Below are positions 44,491 to 55,579 of a stretch of DNA of 64,000 nt, piece after piece. A model generated the notes under the pieces. That model saw nothing but the letters and a program-made list of their open reading frames with translations. It had not been told where the DNA came from and made no database searches. Each line of letters opens with the position of its first letter. Within the stretch, counting starts at the first letter, position 1. This DNA is from Hysterangium stoloniferum. Lineage: Eukaryota > Basidiomycota > Agaricomycetes > Hysterangiales > Hysterangiaceae. The stretch spans positions 496,001 to 560,000 of the forward strand of contig WHVD01000046.1 of NCBI GenBank assembly GCA_015178975.1. The letters run 5' to 3'. The position numbers and the translations under genes are program-made.

Positions 44491-44518
44491 ATTGTTTAAT
44501 TTGTATTTTCTTTATACC

Positions 44519-44728
44519 AGGGACAAAACCCTTCCAATGTGATTATATTAGTGTTTCATTTATAGCATGGGAAATACTAATGCTTATGTCATAATATTTT
44601 AAGGGTATATAGATAACATATAGACCTAACCAACCTCCAAATTTCAGGTCTGTATCTACAGTAGTTCTTGAGTTATTCAAGAATCTTTGCACAACTAAAA
44701 ATCATTGGAAGGGTTTTGTCCCTTACTG
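44519..44728. repeat. Right terminal inverted repeat of the Tc1/mariner element
   Basis: Mirror of the left repeat, with the inner motif at 44520-44539 and the outer at 44703-44722. A few substitutions separate the two. Confidence 0.92.
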
Positions 44729-47700
44729 TAGATACGTGAAATACCAGGTGTACTGCATGCATGTTGTCGGGAAGCCGAAGCATCCATGAAAGCATGCCGG
44801 CTTGTGCTATAACTTCAAAATGACCTAAATATTTTTCAGAGAGCTTCTTAGAGGGTCTAGTAGTTCATAAAAACTCAGCTTTAACGAATACTCGGTCTCT
44901 GATCTTGAAATCAGGAGGTGGAAGTTGATTCTTATCCGTGGACCATTGGTATCATTCTTGGGCCATTGCAATAGTTTTACAAAGTTCTTGATGTAGCTCG
45001 TCAAGGTTTGTAATGAAGTCTTGAGTGTGGGTGGATGTGAGATCGTGTTCTGGCAGATTGTGATATTGGGGTTGTAGCCTTTGTTTGGGAAGAAAGGCGA
45101 AATGCCAGTAGTGGTATTCGGTGCATTGTTACGTATATGTGAATTTGGCTAGCAGTAGTGATTTCCAATTGTCTTGTTGATAGTTACAGTAGACATGAAT
45201 GTACTGTTCCAAGGTTTGATTCATGCATTTGGTTTGGTCGTCACCTTCCAGGTGATAGCCCGAAGTGAAGTGTAATTTCATGTCTAATGCTTTTCCAAGT
45301 GACCTAAAGAAATGGGAGACAAACTCGGATCCGCAATCGGATGTGACATGCGACGGAACACCGTGCTTGGAAAATACATGGGTGATGAATAATTTGGCTA
45401 ACTGTACAGATGTTATTGTGTCATATGTTGGAATGAAAATACTTTGCTTTGTGAGCCAATCCACAACAACTAGGATTGCTGTATGACCTTCAGATGCCAG
45501 TAGGTGCTCGATGAAATCCATAGAAATTGAGTTTCAAGGTTTTTCTGGTATCGGTAATTGCTTGAGTAGGCCATATGGTTTGTGTCACTGTGATTTAGAG
45601 CATAAACATGCTGTACAGGATTTGCAATAGTGCTTAATGAAATCTCGGATGCCAGGCCATGTATATTCTCTTCTAATGAGTGAAAGAGTCTTATTGAGGC
45701 CGAAATGTCCTGAGATTGGGTGGTCGTGCTTATGTTGCAGGATTTGCAGCCGAAGGGTGTCGGAATCCAGTACATAGATGAGGTTGTCAAGTCTAATGAA
45801 ACCTTGTGAGTCTAGTGACTATCAGGGTTGATCGGGGTTGGACAGGTTATCAAGATGTGCTTTGGTGACTGGGTCTAATGGAATTGCCAATAGTATATCT
45901 TGATGTAACTTTTTGGTATCCATAAGGATAACACTTTGCAAGACTGGATGAATGAGGTAAGTGGCTCGGATAGATGTGGACAGTTGTTCCAATGAAAACA
46001 TAGGCTTGAAATTATGCAGATTAACTGTGGTATAGTCGCTACTCCCCTCTTTAGGGTAGACGTCCCATCATCTAGTCATAGTGTTGGGTTTTCCACCAAG
46101 GCAGCCGGGACAGAAGCAGATTACCATATTAAAGGTGGAGAGGTATTCAGACCATCGACCTTGCCAACGGGTGAGTAGTTTTGTGGTTGAAAGGTAAACC
46201 AAATTTTTGTGGTCAGTTATAACATCTATCGGGTGAGCTGATCCTTCCAAATAATGTCGCCATGTTTTGAAAGCTTCAAATATTGCGAGTAGCTCTTTAT
46301 TGTGAACACTGTAGTTGAGTTCAGGTGCCAAAAAAGTGTGAGACAAAAAAGCTACTGGGTGGACTTCACCGTCAGTGTCCAGAATGGACAATATTGCAGC
46401 GAGCGCATAATCCGAGGCATCAGTTTCCACAATGAGTTCAATATCGGGCTTCCAGTGTGACACAATAGGGGCAGATGTAAATGCACTTTTCAATTCTCAG
46501 AATGCTGTTCAGCATTCTTTGGAGAAATTCCACAGGGTGTCTTTACAAGTAAGACGAGTGAGTGGCATGGTAATTTTTGAGTAGTTGTGAATGAAACAAC
46601 GATAAAAATTGGCGAAAACTAAAAAGGACTGAATGTCCTTAACCTTTCGGGGTTCCGGCCAATCTTGAATGACTTGGATTTTAGAGTCGTCCATGTGGAG
46701 ACTATTGGGCCCATCATGAAACCTAAATATTCAACTGTGTCGACATCAAAAGAACATTTTTTACCATTTGCAAAAAGACCATGTTTTCAGAGTCTTCAGA
46801 GAACTTCATGGATGTGTTCATCATGAAGTGTAGGATCTTCGGAGAATATGAGGATGTCGTCTAAGTACACAATGACAAAGACATTGAGGAGGTCAGAAAA
46901 GACGTCATTGATAAAACATTGAAAGACCGATGGAGTGTTGGTGAGGCCAAAAGGCATCACTAACCATTTGAAGGAGCCATAGTGAGTGCGAAAAGCCATT
47001 TTCCATTCGTTGCCTTCAACGATCCGAACCAAATGATAGGTGTGTTTGAGATCTATCCTTGTATAGATTTGGGCCTTCCAAGGGGCATCGAGTAAATTGG
47101 AGATTAGTGGTAATGGGTACTTATCTTTTCGAGTGATCACATTTAGTCCTCGAAAGTCAATGCAAAGCCGAAGGGAACCGTCTTTTTTCCAAATGAATAG
47201 GACAGGGGCTCCATAAGGAGACTTTGAGGGTCAGATAAAACCTATAGCCAAGTGTTCATCCAGGAACTCTTGGGTAGCTGATAATTTGGACTGCAAGAGA
47301 GGATAAACTGGGCCTAAGGGGAGATGTGAACCTTCTTCAATATCAATTTTCAAATCGTAGGGCCTGTGAGGGGCAAGTCGATCAGCTTTTTGTTTATTGA
47401 AGACATCTGCAAATTCGTGGTATTTTTCTGGGACACCTTCCAAATCTGTGATCAGTTCAGCCACTGGGGATGCAAAGTGACTGGTGACTTCACCAACTTT
47501 AAGATTGACTGTAAATGCTTGGGAGCCATCCAACTTGATGGCTCTCATAAAAGCGCGGCGTTTATTAGAGAGATGGGCAGTGGAGAGCTTGGATTTGCCA
47601 TGAGGGCCAGAGGTGCCGTAGAGGCCATATTTGCTGAAACAGGTGGAAATGGACCAGTCGTATTGGGTGCCGATGGGGTTCGGAAATGGATACTGCCCAA

Positions 47701-48129
47701 TACCCAATCAATCAATGGATTGTAGCGGGTGAGCCAGTTATGTCCTAGAACCACGGAGCAACTTGAGTCCAACTGTGTTACAAAAAATGTAACTGTCTGA
47801 AAAGTTCCACATGGGAACCGAAGTTGGAGTTCACAGGCTTGCGATATTACAGAGTTTGAGGTACCATCGAAGAGTTGGACCAGAATTGGATCTATTGCAA
47901 AGGTTTTTAACTGATTTTTTTGGGAAAAACTTATATCTATAAAACAATGGGTTGAACCTGAATCTACGAGAGCTCGAAAAGAAAGACTCCCGAGGGGTTC
48001 TGAAGTAAGATTTATGAACAAAGAATTGGGATCATACAGGGTGGATGTGTTAAGATGACAATTTTCCAGTGTGCGGGGAGATTCAATGCAACTCTCCAAC
48101 TGCATGGAATCCAGAGAGTTGCTTAATCT

Positions 48130-49425
48130 TTTTTTGACTCGGCAGCCAGCTTAGCCGGTTGTGAAGTCATGGCCGTATTGGCCAATTGGGCTTTTGTGGC
48201 CTTCGGGCATGCGACAACTCGGTGTCTGGGATCTGTGCACAACAAACAAAGATTGTTGTCCATTCGGCATTGCTTTTCCTATGGTAGGAGCTTGCCATTG
48301 GAGCCGAGTTTGCCAGTTAGGTCGGGTTTGTCTTTATCTTGAGACTTATTCGACTGTTTGCCCTTGCCTTTTTTGTCGTTAGAACCCTTGTTGTTGGACT
48401 TCTTATCAGAGTTCAAGTTGCTACTATTGTTGGTGTTTTGATTACCAGACTTGTTGGCATTCTTATTGTCCAATGATTTTTTATCTGATGGGTTTTCACA
48501 ACTGATTTCTGAATGTCATTCCCAGTATTGGGCATCCACATTTTGGGCCTTTCATGAGGGGGAGAGTCTTCAGTTTGCCAGTCTCTCCTTTGGAAACTTC
48601 ATTTTTGAGGCAAGATGGGAGGCTGGAGTAAAACTGGTAATGGAGGGCCGAATGGCCCCAGTCACAATGCCCAGCGACGTTGTTGAACTGGACAATGTAG
48701 TCGGTGATGTGCTGGGTGTCTTTCATTTTGAGATTAGAAAGTGTGGTTTTGGCATCACTGGTTTGGTTGTAGGGACCAAAGTTTATTTCGAGTTCCTCAA
48801 CAAAGGCATCCCAATCATGAAGCCAATTGGGATCTTCAGAGGTGAGACCAGAGAATGTGGGTTCAAACCAGGCTGCTGTGGAATCCTTGAGGTATGAGAG
48901 TGCAAAATTTACCTTTTGGTCATCCATTGCAAAAGCAGCCGGGTGGTCCCAAAAGTTGAATCGACATTGCATAAGAAATGTCAGCAATTTCTTCAGGTTT
49001 GAACCGGTAAATGGTTCGGGTTTATTGACTTGGGTTTGCCCAGGTTCTTTTTCCTTGGTATTGTTTTTAAGGAAGTCATTAAGGGATCCTAGGGTACCTG
49101 AGAACAATTCCCATGTCTTGTCGGGGTTGAAATCTGGTTTTTGTTTTGTAGACTTCTTAGGACCACTAGCCTGGGGTATGGGCTGGTTGCCATCCTCGGG
49201 TTTGGGTCCCAGAGCTGATTGATTGTTAACCTCTTCAGGTGCTTCAGGTTCGGTTGCTTCAGTAACTTCTTCAGCATTGCCGGTAATTTCCACAAAGTGG
49301 GATTCTTCGGAGGTTTCTGGTTGTGGGGTTCTCGGAGTAGCTCGGGCTGTATACAGGAATGGAGACTTGAGAGTGGAAGATTCTGCTTCGCCACTTGGCT
49401 TGGCATCTTTTTTTCTTGGAGGCAT
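48130..49425 (-). pseudogene. G2 gag
   Basis: The ATG at 49425 gives MPPRKKDAKPSGEAESSTLK, an acidic linker, then the retrotransposon gag domain: VNFALSYLKDSTAAWFEPTF, DAFVEELEINFGPYNQTSDA and HITDYIVQFNNVAGHCDWGH. A frameshift near 48500 is followed by a Lys/Asn/Ser-rich spacer (48279-48473), a TAG, and the zinc knuckle CLLCTDPRHRVVACPK (C-x2-C-x4-H-x4-C). Gag forms the particle; the knuckle binds element RNA. Confidence 0.88.
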
Positions 49426-49449
49426 GATTAACGGAAAATGCGAGTGTGA

Positions 49450-49460
49450 AATCAGAATAT
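49450..49460 (-). other. Self-priming site of G2
   Basis: The - strand reads ATATTCTGATT, starting 2 nt after the 5' LTR. It is the exact reverse complement of AATCAGAATAT inside the LTR (49757-49767), at the predicted RNA 5' end. The Tf1 class of Gypsy elements primes reverse transcription this way. The call is inference from complementarity and position. Confidence 0.65.
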
Positions 49461-49462
49461 AC

Positions 49463-50207
49463 TGTTAAGAACTGAAAACTGACTGATGTCGATAGGCCAA
49501 TGGGGACCAATCAGAAGGACTTGGCTTCAGCTTATATGCTGCACCCTCGCAAATATCTGTCAGGTGTCCTTAAATTTTGGATGGGTGAAGACTAGTCCTA
49601 ACAAGTACCTCTCGGTGAGTTACCGATTGGGACCAAAGGATAAGTTGAGTGTCAGGCCAAGGGGTTGGGGACCGAGAGTGGGTGAGTGCATGCAAAGGCG
49701 GAGAGTGGAATACTTAATATAAGACTTCTAGAGATGTATGAGGGTGTTCTGAGTCGATATTCTGATTGCCTAGTAACTATAACTACAGTGGGTTCATATA
49801 CAAATATTCAGCATCTAGAAAATACTAACTAAGGGAAGAGCAGAAAACATTATTGACAAATAAACTTGACTAGGAACGGGAAGGTTACAATAAGTTCGGA
49901 GGCCATGAAATAACCGAGAGTGGGATTACGAGAAAAGGAAATAGTCTGAGGGTTACAAGTATATATAGGCATATGTGAAACATAGGGTAGAATGGATCAT
50001 CATAATAAAAAGGGACGTATCAGAGTATAACCAACCAGATAGTACAAGTATATTTTGATGGGGGCATAAATGGAGTTTGATCGATGCGAAAGCATACATC
50101 AGCATCGGGAGACTGACAGTTTCCGATGTGATGACTTGAGTGATACTTGAAACATTGATAGGCGGTGATATCCTCAGGGACCGTCGGGTTGCAACACGGT
50201 TGTAACA
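49463..50207 (-). repeat. G2 5' LTR (family B)
   Basis: On the + strand it runs TGTTAAGAACTG to GTTGTAACA. On the - strand it has a TATA-like TATATG (49795-49800) and, 33 nt downstream, AATCAGAATAT (49757-49767). The shared motif CTTGGCTTCAGCTTATATGC is at 49519. Confidence 0.95.
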
Positions 50208-50212
50208 TATAG

Positions 50213-51235
50213 CTTCTTTGTCTGCTGCACATATGTACATATCTTCCAGTCAGTGTTGTTATATTTCAGTCAGTGCTGAATCCCTGGTTAAGTACATATG
50301 GACCACTCAGTCTTTCACCTAGTCCCCTCTGTATTCCAACAACTTAACACACAGCACTGTGGATTGTTGTTAAGATCTAAACAAGGTGGTGAAGGAGGCT
50401 TTATGTTGGGGGGCCAACAATAGAGATTGTACTAGTCAAGAGGTCCAACTCTATAAAACAGCTTCAACTTATGTGTTTCACCCTCATATGAACTGTTAAG
50501 GTGCTTCAGTATCTCAAGTGGATAGTACAATAAAAGACAAGACAATACTTAACTCAATTGACCAGAGGGCTGAAATACTAAGGGTTGTAAGATAAAGAGT
50601 TGCAGCTTGCTGATGATATCTTTGAGGGTATTAGAGAGGGAGTAAAGTGACTGAAGACTAAATGGGGGTAATTTAAGTTGACATTTGAACTGAAGAATAG
50701 TAGCATTGTTAAGTTCCACATTGGGACTTATTCCAGAACTATCAGGAAATAACTGGAAACTTGGATACTTCCAGGTAGGGTCAGGACTTGGCTTCAGCTT
50801 ATATGCTGCACCCCTATGCAAATGCTTGGATATCCTTAATTTCAAAGGACTGAGAAATATCAGAGAGCTTATAAATATTCAGAGTTCTGAAGAATTCCAA
50901 ATATCAAGCATACAGAAAGAGAAGAGGAATAAGCTAACTAACTCAGTATCAGATCTAGGGTGTAAATACAAATGCACAGAATCTAATATACATAGATTCA
51001 CTGGCTATTGTACTATGGAGTAAGATCATGATAAGAACAGATTAGGATAGAAATTCTGAATCAGAAACATAATGAACAAATGAATGAATACTTCTCAATG
51101 GGCAAGTTACCAAATACAGAACAAGGGCAAAGTTCAGTATGTATGGAGATTAGTTAGTTTCTGGAGATGGAGGATACATTGGAATATTGGAATATCTGAG
51201 AATGGATTGTACCAGGCTATGTGGATTTTATGATA
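50213..51235. other. Degenerate LTR cluster (families D and E), no gene
   Basis: 50369-50706 is a partial copy of the family D LTR (starting TGTTAAGATCTAAAC; compare 51241). 50707 to about 51210 is a family E LTR in - orientation (TGTTAAGTTCCAC, shared motif at 50786). About 51190-51235 is Gypsy RT sequence (GYVDFMI) on the + strand. Boundaries are approximate. Confidence 0.5.
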
Positions 51236-51240
51236 CCTCT

Positions 51241-51981
51241 TGTTAAGATCTAAGCCGGAAAGGGGAGAAATGTTCTAAGTCAGAGGGCTGATGATGAGAG
51301 ATGAGTTAATCAGGGGCCAATGATAGAGATCATACTAGTCAGGAGGACCAACTCTATAACCATAGTGAAGCTTGGGTACAACTTATGTGTTGCACCCTTG
51401 CATGAACTGTCAGGGTGCTCCAGTATTTCAAACAGAGTGGATAGTACAATATAAGTATAAATCAACATTTAGCTCAATTAACTGGAGGGCTGGATCACTA
51501 AGAGTCAAAGGGTAAGGGGTCATGGCTTGCTGAAGACTACTTCTAAGGGTGCATATAACAATGAAGGGAGAAGGCTGAAAACTAAGAGGGGCTAATTTAA
51601 GTTGATTTTCAAACTGAAGAATTGCAGCATACATAAAAAGAACTTTATACTACATCAGGATGGATGATCAGAAGGCCAATCAGAGAAGTGAAGTGTCAAG
51701 TGGATCAAAAGGAAGTGATGACAAGGAGCAATAGAACTAATGTACATATAGTACTATAGAACAATATTCAAGGGTGTGAGGTGGTAAATAAGGTATACAT
51801 GTAGGGATGGAGATGGAAGAGTGAATGGGATGGAATGGGGTGCTAGGGAGCTAAAACACAATGTAAACAAGTGTTGGGGGCATGAGGGGTAATGATGTGG
51901 GAGGGGGTTCTGACAATGAGATGACAAAGGTTTCTTAGTGGAAAACAAGTTATGGGAGTCTGAAACAATGGGATCCTAACA
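51241..51981 (-). mobile_element. Solo LTR, family D, TSD CCTCT
   Basis: This 741-bp LTR has + strand ends TGTTAAGATC and GATCCTAACA. Perfect CCTCT duplications flank it (51236-51240 and 51982-51986). Removing it rejoins the RT reading GYVDFMI with PLTCLT on the + strand. It is diverged from families A and C but shares their layout. Confidence 0.88.
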
Positions 51982-52759
51982 CCTCTCACTTGTCTTACCA
52001 CAAAACAACTCTGTGGGTTTTTGATGACAAATGTCACTCCACTTTTCAAACCTTGAAGGATGCCTTCACTTCTGCTTCTATCTTGTCTCATTGGAAACCT
52101 GATGTTCCAATCATTATAGAAACTGATGCTTCTGACTATGCAATTGCCACTATTCTCTCTATCCAGGATTCTGATGAAGAAGTTCACCCAGTTGCATTTC
52201 TTTCCCAGACACTCTCAGTTTCCAAATTCAATTATGACATTCACAAGAAAAAACTTCTGGCAATTTTTGAGGGTTTCAATCATTGGCAGCACTACCTTTT
52301 GTTAGGCAACACTAACAAGGCTACCAAAACACAAAGAGGAAATGAGAGATAAGACAAGGATAAGGAGTAAAGGAGGAGAGGTTCTAATGACTTAAGAATA
52401 TCACACTTGTGTTTAGTGGGAATCCTAAGAGATTGAAACTGGGGTCTAGCTACATATGTATGTACATCCTGAAGTATTTAGTATACTAAAGAAAAAACTA
52501 AATAAGATTTAAGCTTAATATTTTGACACATGTGTATCACATGTTGTTTGATGTGTGACTGCATGCAGATAGATGTTCATGTGATGCATAATGAAATAAA
52601 CTAAACTAAAATAAAATAAAATAAACACAAATTTAAACAGAGATAATAATAAAAAAACAAGAAAAACATTCAGAGCCCTGACACCTGGACTTCTGACTGA
52701 TGTCATTACTGACCACAAGAATTTAGAATATTTTGAACCACTGCACTTCTGACCCATTG
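51982..52759 (+). pseudogene. Gypsy RT/RNase H fragment with a short insertion
   Basis: + strand RNase H: TLWVFDDKCHSTFQTLKDAF, IIETDASDYAIATILSIQDS and VHPVAFLSQTLSVSKFNYDI, up to HWQHYLL at about 52301. A TG...CA sequence of about 390 bp (52301 to about 52690; short solo LTR or other insertion, no clear target duplication) interrupts it. It then resumes as DVITDHKNLEYFEP (52695-52745). The right end is cut by a family B LTR at 52760. Confidence 0.7.
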
Positions 52760-53195
52760 TGTTAAGAACAGAAAACTGACTGATGTCAGTAGACTGATGG
52801 GGACCAAATAGAAGGACTTGGCTTCAGCTTATATGCTGCACCCTTGCAAGTTACCATCGGATGTCCTTAAATTTCAGGTGGGTGGAAAACCAATCCTGTC
52901 AAACAATCCTCTCAGTAAGTCACCGATCAGACACTGAAGGATAGTTGGGGGGTTGAAGGGTCAGAGACCAAGAGTGAGTGAGTGCAAGCAAAGGCAAGGA
53001 GTGGGATATTTAGAGCGGGACTATGAGAGAGGTATACAAGTGTTCTGAGTCGATATTCTAATTGACTTGTAGCTGCATTACAGTAGGACTTAAATACTAG
53101 TTATTGGCATCTCAAAATACTAACTAGGTAAGAGTGGGAATGTCCAATTAGTGACAAATAAACTTGACTAGGAACCAGAAGGTTATGATAAGGAG
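52760..53195 (-). repeat. Truncated family B LTR
   Basis: It starts TGTTAAGAACAG and matches 49463 onward, including the shared motif at 52817 and the RNA-start region (GATATTCTAATTG, near 53052). Similarity ends near 53195. Confidence 0.7.
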
Positions 53196-53881
53196 GATAT
53201 CTGAAAACTATTAAGTATACCAAATTCTAATATACTCTAAAGGTCATTTAAACATCTGAGATATGATTCAAACATAATTTGGTTTTTAAAACTTTTTAAA
53301 AGTTTTAAACTCTCCTGTACATTACAAACTAATGAATCTTTCCGGACACAAGTAGACAATAAAAAAAATTAGTAGTTTGAAACCCTAATACTTTTAAAAA
53401 ATAGATACCTTTAGATAGTCCATTCCATGCATATGTATATCATTGGCACCTCTAAATACATATGTATTACTTCAGAATGGATCTGTCAATCTAAACAGAT
53501 TTCTACTTGATTCAACATACCTAGAGTATATAGGTGGTTTCACTTAATAAAGAAGGCCATAGGATGAAAAATTTCCAATGACATCTCACATATTTTACTA
53601 GGAAATAACTACAGTTTAGTTTTTAAAAAACAAATTAACAACAAAAGTATTAGCAAGTATTTACATAACTTGGAAAACTATATACAATAGGTTCTATTAA
53701 TTGACTCTGAATTGTTTAGGATGTAATATGGAGAATTGTTTCTTATGGTTAATGGTTAACAATATAATAGTCTCAGAATAGATACTGCTATTTAAAGATG
53801 GAGTTTTGTAGCGATTTTGCTTTTATTAGTAAACATTTGATATTATAATGATTACGGACAACCTCCATAAAGGGAGGGTGC
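53196..53881. other. AT-rich sequence, presumed internal remnant of a + strand Gypsy element
   Basis: No coding signal. Its right end, CATAAAGGGAGGGTGC, is a polypurine tract directly before the LTR at 53882. So at least the last part is the 3' end of a + strand element. Confidence 0.4.
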
Positions 53882-54690
53882 TGTTATGACCAGAATTCCC
53901 ACTGGACTCTGGGCACTAACTTATATGCACCTGCACCCTATACACACCAATTATCAGTTTACCAGAATTCCCGCTGGACTCTGTATGTCAGAATTGTCCA
54001 TGTTCGACCTCCATTACTTCATGTATAAGTCACCGGAATACCCGCCGGACTCCATCCCTGTTTATCTCTGACCCCATCCCACGCATCAGTCACCAGACCC
54101 CACTCGGAAAGCCCATCATCCCTTTAACTGAGCCCCATTCCCATTATAGTCAAATGACCTGTCACAATTTGGACTCCACTCCCACCCCATTCCCATTCTG
54201 GTTTTATGACCTGTCATGATTTGGACTCTGCTCCGTTCCATCCTGTTCCTAACACCAAGTTTGGTGTTTATTTATCTCATTTTATGTTTGTTAGTTTAGT
54301 TTTCATTATTACTGGATTTGGTATGTTATTCATTCCACAGTCTATATAGTCTGGCAGATGTTGTACATACAATCCAGTCAGAAAATCAGCTTAGATTCCC
54401 CCCAGTAATCTTAGTATATTTTCCACTCTAAATTCCTCTTTGAAACACACCACTCTTACTCATCAGAGCCCACAGGCTCTGACCCATCTATCACTTGACC
54501 CCCGACTTATCTATCTCGACTCCCTGACCTCTTGACCCATGAAGCCCACCTGGACTCCCTGGGATTCCTGTCTGCCCATTTGAAATCGGACAAGATGATC
54601 TCATGAGGGTGCAGCCTGTAAGCTGAAGCCAAGTCCTACCAGCTTTCCCACGGGTTTCTCTGGAAACCCTCCATGTGTGCACCCTTAACA
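53882..54690 (+). repeat. Family A LTR (3' LTR of a lost + strand element)
   Basis: This 809-bp LTR runs TGTTATGACC to CCCTTAACA, with TATATAG and the shared motif near 54607. Unlike the other family A copies it has no matching duplication (left GGTGC, right CTAAA) and a polypurine tract abuts its left end. It is therefore the 3' LTR of an element whose 5' part is missing. It was inserted into the integrase gene of G4. Confidence 0.8.
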
Positions 54691-55219
54691 CTAAAGAAGT
54701 GAGATACAAACTCTGATCCTTGATCAGAAGTTACATGGCATGGAACTCCATGCTTGGAAAATACATTGATAATAAAAAGTTCTGCTAACTGCATGGACAT
54801 GATGGTATCATGTGTAGGGATGAAAATACCTTGTTTTGAGAATCTGTCAACAATGACTAGAATTGCAGAAAAGCCTTCAGAGTCCAGTAGGTGTTCAATT
54901 AAATCCATAGAGATGGAGTTCCACAGGTATTCCAGTACCGGGAGTTGTTTCAAAAGGCCGTATGGCTTGTGTCACTGAGATTTAGAGTGTGGACAATGCA
55001 AGATTTACAATAGTGCTTAATAAAGTCTCAGAGTCTGGGCCAAGGATATTCTCTTCTTATCATTGGTAGAGTCTTTTAAACCCAAAATGTCCTGAGAGTG
55101 GATGGTCATGTTTGTACTGGAGAATCCTGAGGTGGAGACCATTGGAGTCCAGTATATATGTATATACGATTGTCAAGTCTAATGAAACCATGCTGATCAA
55201 GAGACCACTGGGGTTGACT
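54691..55219 (-). pseudogene. G4 integrase core fragment
   Basis: The frame reads SISMDLIEHLLDSEGFSAIL and VIVDRFSKQGIFIPTHDTI, then HVTSDQGSEFVSHFF, carrying the first two catalytic Asp residues. It is truncated by the LTR ending at 54690. To the right it is interrupted by Copia at a TGACT/TGACC target. Confidence 0.85.
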
Positions 55220-55512
55220 TATTAGGTATAACAAGTATTGCAGAAGTAAGCGCACATATGAAAAAGGTGAGACAAAATGTCTCGAAAAGACGCAATGCGT
55301 CATATGTTCAATCTCCTCTTGAATGTACTCTTATATACGCATAGTATAGCTAGGGAATCTCTTAGTAAACGTTTATTTGCTGAGAGTAAGTGATACATAT
55401 GTGTATTGCCTTCTCACGAAACAAAACTTATCTATGTATATAGTACTTAAACATCTTTAGGTATTGTATAATATAGTGAACGTTTATTTGCTGAGATACT
55501 TAAACGTCTTTA
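55220..55512 (+). repeat. Copia 5' LTR
   Basis: It runs TATTAGGTATAAC to AAACGTCTTTA, 293 bp, and matches 59783-60070 with scattered substitutions and small indels. The ends are not TG...CA. The boundary was set by where the two LTRs diverge and by the target duplication. Confidence 0.85.
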
Positions 55513-55526
55513 GGTTATGGGCCCCG
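55513..55526 (+). other. Copia primer-binding site matching initiator tRNA-Met anticodon arm
   Basis: GGTTATGGGCCCCG follows the 5' LTR directly. The initiator tRNA-Met anticodon arm reads GGGCTCATAACC; the site complements it with one G-U pair. Copia elements of flies use such an internal half-tRNA primer. The assignment is inference. Confidence 0.5.
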
Positions 55527-55579
55527 GCTCTTTATATTGATAGCAAACAATTAACAAGCCATCCTAATTAATTGCTGAA

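Larger units (their letters stand above)
43129..44728 (+). mobile_element. Tc1/mariner-type DNA transposon, TA target duplication
   Basis: This 1,600-bp element starts CAGTGAGGGAC and ends GTCCCTTACTG, flanked by TA (43127-43128 and 44729-44730). The uninterrupted host sequence can be recognised in copy G2b near 10058. The terminal inverted repeats are about 210 bp and near-identical. It carries a damaged transposase (43478-44490). Confidence 0.95.
42837..48105 (-). pseudogene. G2 pol: protease, RT, RNase H, integrase, chromodomain (split by Tc1)
   Basis: The protease has ALVDSGSTHCFIDISF and VVLGHNWL (47545-48105). The RT runs VPEKYHEFADVFNKQKADRL, then [16 protein letters not shown] (TGA where CGA/Arg is expected, 47228-47230), [20 protein letters not shown] and [12 protein letters not shown] (46796-47140). 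RNase H has IVETDASDYALAAILS and DVITDHKNLVYLSTTKLLTR (46068-46493). The integrase core starts MDFIEHLLASEG and continues VTSDCGSEFVSHF; the catalytic Glu of QTE is Lys (GDDQTKCMNQ, 45129-45521). The GPY/F region is at 44745-45120 and the chromodomain (LLYLVKWAGYEGTDEETSWI) at 42837-43128, separated by the Tc1 insertion. Confidence 0.92.
40839..50207 (-). mobile_element. Complete Ty3/Gypsy chromovirus G2 with two LTRs, TSD TATAG
   Basis: The 9,369-bp insertion is flanked by TATAG at 40834-40838 and 50208-50212. LTRs lie at 40839-41584 and 49463-50207 (746 and 745 bp). On the - strand the order is 5' LTR, self-complementary primer site, gag, protease, RT, RNase H, integrase with chromodomain, an extra ORF on the opposite strand, purine tract, 3' LTR. 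A 1,600-bp Tc1/mariner element lies in the chromodomain-linker region (43129-44728). Stops, frameshifts and a lost catalytic Glu in integrase make pol inactive. Confidence 0.96.
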
